A program made the translations under genes and the position numbers. From the NCBI GenBank assembly GCA_950295325.1, contig OX485803.1:70569554-70633553 (forward strand): DNA of 64,000 nucleotides, written 5' to 3'. Of the stretch, positions 55,930 to 64,000 are shown piece by piece. Numbering within the stretch: the first letter of the stretch is position 1; the number at the start of each line of letters is the position of its first letter. This stretch comes from Polytrichum commune. Its lineage: Eukaryota; Streptophyta; Polytrichopsida; Polytrichales; Polytrichaceae. A model generated the notes under the pieces. It was not told the DNA's origin and did not search any database. It worked only from the letters and a program-made list of their open reading frames with translations.

Positions 55930-58243
55930 ATAAAGTTCCTCAAAGAGGGACAAAATCGTGGGTTTGATCCTTATTTGAGAAAAGTTTTTATTAAGAGCTC
56001 ATTAGCTCGTAGTGTATCAGGACCTTTTTTGATAGTTGGGTGAAATTTTTGAGACATTCTCTTTCAACCTCTTAGACTTTGGAATTTTTTAAGATCTAGA
56101 ATATGGCATGCGCATGGGACTCGTTGTCCTAACTATTGGATTAGCCTATGAAATGAAATGAAATTGATTTTAGAGTCCAGGAGTCCTATGCAAGGCTGGC
56201 TTGGTGCACCCATCATGCTAGGACAAGCTATAAAGATTGGTTGTAATAGCCAAACACCACTCTTTGTGTATGGTAATTCAAACATTAAGAAAGAAAACTT
56301 GGGTCACTTTGTGTTAATCCTCATAAACTCATGGTTGGGGACTAAACCCATGGTTTCATCTGGTATACATAACAAATAGTTGTACTATATGATTCTATTA
56401 AAGTTGCTTTACACACAACCCAAGAGCCATGACCATTAAGATCTAAGGAGCCTTGAAAATCATCCATGGTTTATGCCTTGGGAAACATATATTCAATTTT
56501 GCAATTGTTGGATCTCAAGCTTAGTGTGAAAAGAAAGTGGAACATGTTGAGGGACCACGATATTTTTAATTGACAATCCAAAATAGTAGGTAGTCCATGA
56601 CCCCATCATGGCAATATAATATGTCTAGGTGCCAATGGCAATTTAATTGTTTGCCATGGCCCATGGTCTTGCATTATACCTACCTCTTTTTGATGGGCCT
56701 AACACAATACCCAATAGACCATGAAACATTAGCCACTTGGTGCCATATTATATTTTCATCCATTCAAATTTCTTTGCACTCTTGGGCCTTCATGGTCTAG
56801 TGTAAAGTGAACTTTGGAACGTCTTTGACTTCTTGACCAATCACATGATTTGTATATCATAGGTCAAGGGTCCTCAAGCTCCAAATTAAAGTAAAGTGGC
56901 CCTTGGTACACTTGGGAAATTAGCATGAAAGTAACGTGGGTCCAAGACCCTAGAACTTCCCCTCTGTTTTCCTTCAGACTTATGACCAACACCTTACATA
57001 AAATATAAGAAAACAACCGCCTTACATCAAAAGCAATATGTATAAACTCAATTCTCCACTCACATCAATTTCATAGGGAAACAATTAATGTGGCCACAAC
57101 TAATTTAAAGCTACAGATATGACATGGGTTGGAATCAATGTGGCCCACTTTATTATTAGTATTATTATTATGCATATTGATTTGAGCTCTAGAGAATAAT
57201 TATGGCTAACGCTAATAGGACTATTTAGTGTAGTGATACTTTTGGAGCATGACACTAATTAGTCATATTACTGTGGGCAACCTTAATTCTCTAAAGCCCA
57301 CATTGATTTTCAACGCAAGTCAAATATGTAGTTTCAATTATTGTGGCCACATTGATTGTTTTGTAGGAAATTGATGTGGGTGAATGTTTTGATTTCATGG
57401 GTGTTTTTGATGGCTATTTTATGTTATGTAAGGTGTTGATTATAAGTCTCAAGGAAGATCGAGGGGAACACCCATGGTCTGGGACTCACGTTGTTTCCAC
57501 CCCAACTAGACAAATAAAGTGGCCCAACTTAATGAATTCCATGCTAAGTTTCCACCCACACTAATAAGATTGTTTAGGGCCACTTCTGCACATGAGCCAA
57601 GAGCCGTGACCATGAGAGCCCAATAGGAAGTGTCCATAGGTTGTCCCAAGACACCTCCAAAATCACGAGTGTGGTCACATACCCTCAAGTGTAGTGTGAC
57701 ATCATATGTGACCGGACCTTCAACCAAATGCTATTTCAATGAATGTGCGGGTCCTCACACATGATAAAAATATAATAAATCAATGGTTGTGAGCATTCAA
57801 AGTGCATGGTCTCCCGGTTTTGTGTTAGGCCTACCTCCAAGAGGTGGTGTTTGAAAATAGTCCAAGCGACCATGAAGCATGATCCATTTGATGCCATGTA
57901 AGAGTCCTTGTAGACTTTACATCCATCTTGCATTCACATACTTTGTTGGTCCCTCAAGCGTAGTGTGAAGCGAACTTGGACCGGCCCCGCCCTTTCCACC
58001 AATGAAAGTGCTTGAAGTGTAATGGTCACGGGCTCTCAGTCTCGTGTGTGAAGTGGCCCTTAGTCTAGTTGGGGGTGATGGTTACAGGAGCTGTACATAT
58101 CTAGAAACTAAATTGGAGTGGCCAACAATGGAAAGGCAAAGGAAAGGACTAGGAGGTTCCAATTATCCATTGCTTGTGGCCTTTGCAAGTAAGTACCTTT
58201 ACTTAATGATCATAGCTTGATAACTATTAGTGTACCACAAATA
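55930..58243. other. Gene-free stretch
   Basis: No supported gene. At about 57205-57235 a solo end of the CACTA-type MITE family occurs (CTAATAGGACTATTTAGTGTA). Confidence 0.4.
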
Positions 58244-58463
58244 CACGTTTCAGTCTAATTAGTGTGGTTTACCATTTGGAGTTACGCATTGTTATAACAT
58301 TTTACTGAGAGTATCATTTTTGACCCATAAAAAATACAAGTAGTTAGTATGCACACTGAAGAATATGATATAACTTAGTTGGTAAGAAAAAAATAATGTC
58401 AATTAAAAGTTATAGCAACATGTAACTCTGAATGGTAACCCACACTAATAGGACAATTTAGTG
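58244..58463. mobile_element. CACTA-type MITE flanked by TA (220 bp)
   Basis: Right end CAATTTAGTG with TA beyond; the left end CACGTTTCAGTC departs at position four. Inner inverted repeats TTAGTGTGGTTTACCATTTG and GAATGGTAACCCACACTAA match the family. Confidence 0.7.
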
Positions 58464-58469
58464 TACTTC

Positions 58470-59847
58470 TCGTGTTAACTTTGACAAATACCATAGGGGT
58501 GTGTAGTGAAAATTGTTCCATGCATGTCTTACATGTTCACTTTGAGAAATCATTTCCAAAATAATAATAATAATTTATCACGTTCCATGATATTACCTTA
58601 TGAGACCTCAAATGAAAGAACTTAGGGGTCAAATGACCTTTTAGAAACATTGGGGTTCCAACTGAAATTGAAGATATTGCAATTTTTAATTTCATGTAAA
58701 TGCTTGCTTTGAAGTGAACATAGAAAGAAAATTGTACAAGGTGAATTTTGAACTACATCACATATTTGGAACTACATTGGTTATCCCAATTGTCACATGT
58801 TATTATTTGGAGTCATGGAATCCTATAACTATTTAATGAATGTAATCTTTAACCGAGCAAAGTCATTTATGTCCTATAATGTCTAAATGGTCTATAGAAC
58901 TTTTGTTAGTAAAAACTGAGCTCTTGAGTAAGATGTAATTAAATATTACAAATGTAACTAAACATGTAATTAAATATTAACTCATTAATTGGGATAATCA
59001 GTGTAGCATCATTGAAATTTTGATTGAAAATAATAATATACTAGTTGATCCGGCCCCTTAAGTAGGATTCAAAGATGGGTAACATTTGTTGCCTTGCAGA
59101 CCCTTGGTATTTGTTGTCCCAACCCATATGCAAATGAACAATATATATATCCTCCTCTTCACTTTTTTGCTTTCTTTCTATCCCCACACTTCCACTTATC
59201 CTACCACTACCACTACTACAAATGTGAAGAAACATGTTTAGTTCAATCCTAGTGTCAAAATCTATATTTTATTCGTGATGTGTGTGTATAGAACACGCTC
59301 AAAAACAATGGTAGAGACTTTGAAAAACAAACAATCACTTTGGAGTTCATGACCAAAGGCATACGCCATCTCCAATTCCGGGTCGTCAACGGAATTAGTC
59401 AGACTTCTTAGGGGGTTCTTAGGTGATGTATTTCATTATAAAAATCATACATCCCATTCACAATTAATTGTTAATCGTTATATTTAAATATGATAATATT
59501 CACAACCAACATATACATTATATTCTAAGCGGCTCCACTGACTCAGTCATACGTGATTTACTTTCCAAACTCCCATCAATCCAACTTTATTTTTATTTGT
59601 TATAACACGCATTTGAAACATCATGGTAAATGAAAGGTAAAATATATACATGCTTCAATAGAGGGTAAGTGACAAAAATTTGGGTTGTTGACACTAAACA
59701 TCATAACATATGTTAATGACATTTAGGACCATTTTACACACATGACCAAGGGCCATGAGAAAACACGATTTAGGGTTTCTTATAGTCATGGTTGGTAGTC
59801 CATAGACGAAGAGAGGTCCGCATCATTCTTTAGCAATGTTCAACATG
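58470..59847. other. Gene-free stretch
   Basis: AT-rich, no supported gene. Confidence 0.4.
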
Positions 59848-59859
59848 GGACATGTAGGA

Positions 59860-60227
59860 TAGATAGATAGATAGAAACTCCGGTCCCTTTTAAGGGGCCG
59901 GCGTGAATAAAGTGTCCGTTCGTAATGCCAATGACCCGATGCCCACTGGACAAGGGGCATTGGGACAATACTACTCTCCCCTTTCGAGGATGGACACTAT
60001 AGTGACACACTATACTAGTTCCTAGCTAGCCACTAGTGCCTTGAAGATACCGGACATGGTATCCCCCCAAAGGGCTTTGAGGTACCCATACAACAAGGTC
60101 CAAGGATCCCCCACCATAGTTGGGTGGACTAAGGTGGTGAGCACCACGCCGGCATGGGGAATAGAACCCACAACCTCCTCATTGGGGGCCATGAGCCCTA
60201 ACCACCAAGCCAAGGCCCGTGGTGCCT
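59860..60227 (-). mobile_element. tRNA-derived SINE with perfect 12-bp target duplication
   Basis: Read on the minus strand, the 5' part has an A-box-like TTGGCTTGGTGGTTAGGGC (60213-60195) and a B-box-like GGGTTCTATTCCCC (60169-60156), spaced as in a tRNA. The 3' end runs into (CTAT)n at 59860-59875. The whole is bracketed by GGACATGTAGGA at 59848-59859 and 60228-60239, identical over 12 bases. These are the marks of a SINE: pol III promoter, short simple-repeat tail and long target duplication. No coding function; the 79-codon open frames here are by-products. Confidence 0.88.
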
Positions 60228-60239
60228 GGACATGTAGGA

Positions 60240-61059
60240 CAATGGACTTAGGCTTGGACATAATGTTTTTGATGAAAATATAAAATAATAAATACTCACT
60301 AAAATAATTATTATTATTATCATTTTTTTAACATTTTTCTTTTCTTTTCTTGAAGTGACCATTTTTTTTCTTTTGAGATGGTCACCTTGTTTCCTCTACG
60401 ACAACCTATGTAAGTTCTTTTGCTACAAAATCCAATGATCACAAAGCTTTATCCATATATGAACATGTAAAATTCCATGTCACTTCTTATCCATTTTTTT
60501 GGACATGCTCACCCATGGTCACTTCTATTTATGATGACCTTGTGTAAAACAAAGAGGGACATCCACTGGTTTCTCAACCAATGAGAGATTTAATAGCAAT
60601 GTTGATCAAGGTCATTGCTCACTAGTATAAACATGCCCTTAGTGACATTCACTATTTGAAACCTTGATAAGCCATAATAATAAAGAGTTAACATGTAAGG
60701 TCCACATAACTTAAATGATGTGCATTAAATACTATAAACAATATAGTTTTCTTTCTTATGTATTTTTGTATTTTTGGGTTGGGGGGGGGGTGGGTTTAGC
60801 ATCTAAGTGAATTTAACCAACATGGATGAAAGGGCTCTAGTAAATATAAGCATTGTGTAGCAACTTAGGTTGAGGGCCAATTCACTTCACTTGGGCCCCA
60901 TTAGACTACTTTAGAGTCTCTAGTGCCATTTTTGGTGTCATATCAACTAAAATGACAAGATATAGAAGATTTCATTACATTCTCACTTTCTTAAGGGATA
61001 TATGAGGAGGAAAGGGGGGGGGGGAAGGGCAACCCTTTCATGGTGCATTTCCATTGAGA
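60240..61059. other. Gene-free stretch
   Basis: G-runs at about 60779-60794 and 61014-61024; no supported gene. Confidence 0.45.
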
Positions 61060-62400
61060 AGTGGATGACACCTTCTTCAAATAGGTAGTGCATTTCTAGG
61101 GGGTTTACATTGAGTTCTCAACTTTCCACTTTGTAAGATTTGTATCACTATTTGCAAAGAATATATAATCTTTATGGCATCAACGAGCCACATCCGCTCC
61201 TCAATGGAATTGTACCCTTATCCAAACTCCGCAAGAGATGTGAAAAGGGAAAGAAACAAGGCCTCCCCACAAGCAACTTTTCATAGCCCACAAAGAACAC
61301 AACCCATTTTGGGGGCCAAGCCATTGAGGAGTGAAAACAAAACGATGATGTCAACTTGGTACACCTTCTCTAAGTAGGTAGTGCATTTTAAAGGGGATTT
61401 CGTGGCTTACACTTTAGCGGCTTTCCGCTTTGGACAACTCATAACACTATTCTTGAAGGAAAAAGTTGCGCCATAAATTCTTGATGACATCATCATTCCA
61501 TGTCCACTCCTCAAATGAAAACACACCTTCAAGGGCCGGTTCACATAGGGTCTTAAGTTCCACATGCCACTCATGTTAGCAAGTCCCAACATGGAGGCAA
61601 AATCCCAACTTCTGAGATTCAAGAAACCATTAAACTATGATAAATTATCACTAAAATTGGATATTAATTATTTGACTCAAAATATCATGGGACTTGTGTT
61701 GAGAGTTGGGTCTACCTTTTTGCTCGACCCAACTCTCAACACAAGTCCCAAGTCTCACCTCCAAAAAGTGTTGACATGTAGGCATCCATGTCTTATTTGG
61801 GACTAGGGATGGTAAGTCCGAACTTCCGTGCTCTCAATGGCTGAGATTGCATGGATCGACCTCAAGGGACTCAAGACTTGGGACTCGGACTTAGGACTTG
61901 TGAACCGACCCTAAGTTATCCAACACTCACAACAAAAGTAAAAGAGAAGTATAGAATATAAAAGAGACAAAACCTCCCCACAAGCAACTCTTCATTACAC
62001 ACAAACAACATAATCTTACAGTCTCATCGAAGAACATAAACATAACACTGACATCATCACCTTGGCACCGCCTTCTCCAAGTAGATTTGTAGCGTATTTC
62101 TAGGAGGTTCATCCCCAAACCTCGTCACCTTTCCGCTTTATGAAACTCGCATTATTATATTCATGGAGCAAAGAATTTGTGTAACAGATTCTTGGTGACA
62201 CCATCATTCCACTTCTGGACTTCCGCTCCTCAACGGAAACACAATCCTCAAGTTATCTAAGACCCATAACAAAGTTAAGTTAACTTAGAGAAGTGAAACA
62301 ACAAAAGGAGAAGCAACAAGACTAAGTTACTCGACCTCCCCACAATCAACTTTTCATTGCACACAAACAGAAGAACAACAACATATCACCACACTTTCTC
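61060..62400. repeat. Degenerate tandem repeats of roughly 300-360 bp
   Basis: Three recurring words mark the units. CCTCCCCACAAGCAACTTTT occurs at about 61262, 61974 and 62334. A GTAGTGCATTTCTAGGGGG-like word occurs at 61086, 61378 and 62088. A CCGCTCCTCAA-like word occurs at 61194, 61505 and 62224. Spacing suggests four or five units, one interrupted around 61.6-61.9 kb. Ends just upstream of the ATG1 promoter. Confidence 0.65.
61688..61750. repeat. Perfect 25-bp hairpin with 13-base loop
   Basis: 61688-61712 and 61726-61750 are exact inverse complements; the loop is TACCTTTTTGCTC. It lies inside the degenerate tandem-repeat region. Possibly a very small foldback insertion. Confidence 0.9.
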
Positions 62401-62710
62401 TTCTACAAGAGAGGCAAGAGTGGCCCACCCAGCCCAAGAGGCACATACCTACCTACCTACCGAATTAGGCATCATGTAAAAAGTGACACACTCACACATG
62501 ATGATTAGAAAACTAAAAAGCCTGCCAAACTCCCATCATCAACATCGACATCATCATCGAACTCTCTCATTCCTTCTCTTCCTCTCTCTCTCTTCCTCTC
62601 AAAGCCAAACTTACTTAAGCTTGAGTTAGGCAGCTCAACACAGCAACAGCAAGCAAGCAAACCCTCCTCTTCTTCTTCTCTCGTACCCCAGACGTACATC
62701 TTCCCTACAA

Positions 62711-62920
62711 ACCAAACACCACAACGACATCAACAGAATTTGCAAGACTTATCAACAAGGTTAGGGTTGGAAGGTTGCAGGTTTTCTTACGAGGGATTAG
62801 CGCAAACCCTCTTCTTCTTCTTCTTCTTTACAGACCAAACACCACAACATCATCAACAGAATTTGCAAGGGACATCAACAAGGTTAGGGTTGGAGGGTAG
62901 CAGGTTTCTTATGAGAGATT
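62711..62920 (+). repeat. Tandem duplication in the ATG1 5' leader
   Basis: 62711-62797 and 62834-62920 are near-identical (both start ACCAAACACCACAAC and contain AACAAGGTTAGGGTTGGA), 123 bases apart, separated by a CTT repeat. Confidence 0.9.
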
Positions 62921-63111
62921 GGTGGTGTTGTGATTGTGGGTATTGTGGATTTGATGGCGGGGAGAGTGGGGGGTGGGGGAGGGCGAGTGATAGGGGATTA
63001 CAATGTGACCCAGCAGATAGGAACAGGGTCATTTGCGGTGGTATGGAAGGCACATCACAAGCAGAGGCCGGGGGTGGTGGCCATCAAGGAGATCGCCACA
63101 GAGCGTCTTAA
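62911..63111 (+). promoter_or_regulatory. Upstream ORF overlapping the ATG1 start
   Basis: An ATG in the leader (62911) opens a 66-codon frame, out of phase with ATG1, that passes over the ATG1 start at 62954 and stops at 63111. It could reduce ATG1 translation. Its context (CTTATGA) is weak, so leaky scanning is likely. Confidence 0.4.
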
Positions 63112-63202
63112 CAAGAAGCTGCACGAGAGTCTGAAGTCCGAGATTGAGATTTTGCGGAGAGCCAGACATCCCAACATCATCAAGCTGCATGATATTGTCG
63201 AG
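62954..63202 (+). CDS. ATG1: Autophagy kinase ATG1/ULK1-like, first coding exon (partial)
   Basis: ATG1 is the serine/threonine kinase that starts autophagosome formation with ATG13. This exon encodes 83 residues and ends in phase 0 at GTCGAG|GTGGGT. It contains IGDYNVTQQIGTGSFAVVW, with the glycine loop GTGSFAVV (residues 23-30), VAIKEIATERLNKKL with the ATP-binding Lys, the helix-C glutamate in SEIEIL, and HPNIIKLHDIVE. The LNKKL segment after the lysine is typical of plant ATG1. The catalytic loop, activation loop and C-terminal regions lie beyond the window. The start is the first ATG in this frame after a stretch with no family similarity. The remaining 798 bases of the window are intron; no second exon is seen. 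Confidence 0.9.
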
Positions 63203-63235
63203 GTGGGTGGGATATGTCCATCCTCAATCCTTACT

Positions 63236-64000
63236 TCTCTTTCCCTTTCTCTTTCCCCCTGCCCTGTAACTCCGTGGTTTGATTCGTGGAGTTGGGAACG
63301 CTAGCAAGAGTTTGGGCTTAACTCTAATGGGAGGGAACGGCAGAGGGTTTTGACTGGACAATTTACGGATTGTTATGGATTGTTATGGATTTCTTTACGT
63401 GAATTGCCGCTCGCATGCCTTTCCCTGTCCTTGTCCCTGTCCCTTTTCCTTTCCCTTTCCCCTGCCCCTGTCCATGGTTTCATTCATGAACTTTGGGAAC
63501 CCTGGCAAGAGTTTGGGGTCAACCCTAATTGCGGGAATGGCCGAGGGTTTTGACTGGACAATTATGGATCGTTATCGAATGTTGGATTTCTCAACATGAA
63601 TTGCCGCTCACGTACCTTTTCCATTTCCTTTCTCTTTCTCTTTTCCCTGGCTTGTCCATGGTTTGATTCTTGGAGTGTTTGGGAGCCCTAGCAAGAGTTT
63701 GGGCGTTAACCCTAATGGGAGGGAGTGGCAGAGGATTTTGGTGACGCGGACAATTATGGATTATTATGGATTGTTTGTGTTATTATGGATTGTTATGGAT
63801 TGCTGGATTTCTCAACATGAATTGCCGCTCACACACCTTTCCCTTCTCTTTTCCCTGCCCTGTCTATGGGTTGATTGATGAAGCTTGGGAACTATAGCAA
63901 ATTTTTTTGGGTTAACCCTAATGGAAGGAATGACCGGGGTTTTGGGGACGAGGACGATTATGAATTGTTATGGATTGTTGGATTTCTCAACATGAATTGC
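63236..64000 (+). repeat. Tandem repeats in ATG1 intron 1 (period ~186-205 bp)
   Basis: The anchor GCAAGAGTTTGGG recurs at 63304, 63505 and 63691, and in altered form near 63896. Each unit also contains CTAATGGGAGGGA-like, TTATGGATTGTTATGG-like and GAATTGCCGCTC words, and a CTTTCCC-rich part. The array runs off the window edge. Confidence 0.9.

Noticed and set aside
60022-60283. Two overlapping ~80-codon frames on both strands
   Set aside because: They lie in the SINE and reflect its GC-rich sequence.
62740-62910. Open frame continuing upstream of the ATG at 62911
   Set aside because: It has no ATG in this part; it is only the open stretch before the upstream ORF.

Overview
This is a nuclear window from a land plant. 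Three observations support that: spliced genes whose introns almost all follow the GT-AG rule, three dirigent-domain genes, and plant-type versions of a plastid uracil phosphoribosyltransferase, a U-box protein and the autophagy kinase ATG1. The DNA is AT-rich and gene-poor, with many small transposons and a Ty1/Copia element. A seed-free plant (fern, lycophyte or moss) is my guess, because the conserved genes are recognisable but clearly divergent from flowering-plant proteins. The sequence alone does not settle this.

Layout. 1-31 kb is sparse. It has a dirigent gene (4733-5311, minus) and a cluster of small inverted-repeat elements, including two cases of one element nested inside the terminal repeat of another (about 6.66-7.75 kb and 13.56-14.12 kb). 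It also has a young Copia element with a deleted internal region (9275-12370), a second dirigent gene (18035-18646, minus), a minisatellite at 24.2-24.7 kb, a 785-bp terminal-inverted-repeat element (25180-25964) and a decayed coding region (26-28.5 kb). 29-32.4 kb holds a dirigent pseudogene and a third dirigent gene (31358-31975, plus). The third gene is an inverted duplicate of the 18-kb gene together with its flanks.

33-54 kb is the gene-rich part. UPP (34778-39023, plus; 12 coding exons rebuilt here) faces, tail to tail, a two-exon plastid-targeted GrpE-like gene (42277-42480 joined to 40238-41161, minus) that lacks the GrpE C-terminal domain. A broken gene of unknown family lies at 46.2-46.9 kb (minus). 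Next is a 12-exon PUB62-like gene (47305-52481, minus), whose N-terminal half looks like a 2-oxoglutarate oxygenase fold without its iron ligands, followed by a U-box and a small C-terminal domain.

54-62.5 kb is again gene-free, with more small transposons, a tRNA-derived SINE with a perfect 12-bp target duplication (59860-60227) and degenerate tandem repeats. The right edge holds the first coding exon of ATG1 (62954-63202). Its 5' leader is duplicated and its first intron is built of roughly 190-205 bp tandem repeats that run off the window.

The genes do not form a pathway or cluster, apart from the dirigent family, which shows local duplication, inversion and decay. Exon boundaries were derived by hand from reading frame, splice sites and remembered family motifs. 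No alignment or database search was run.
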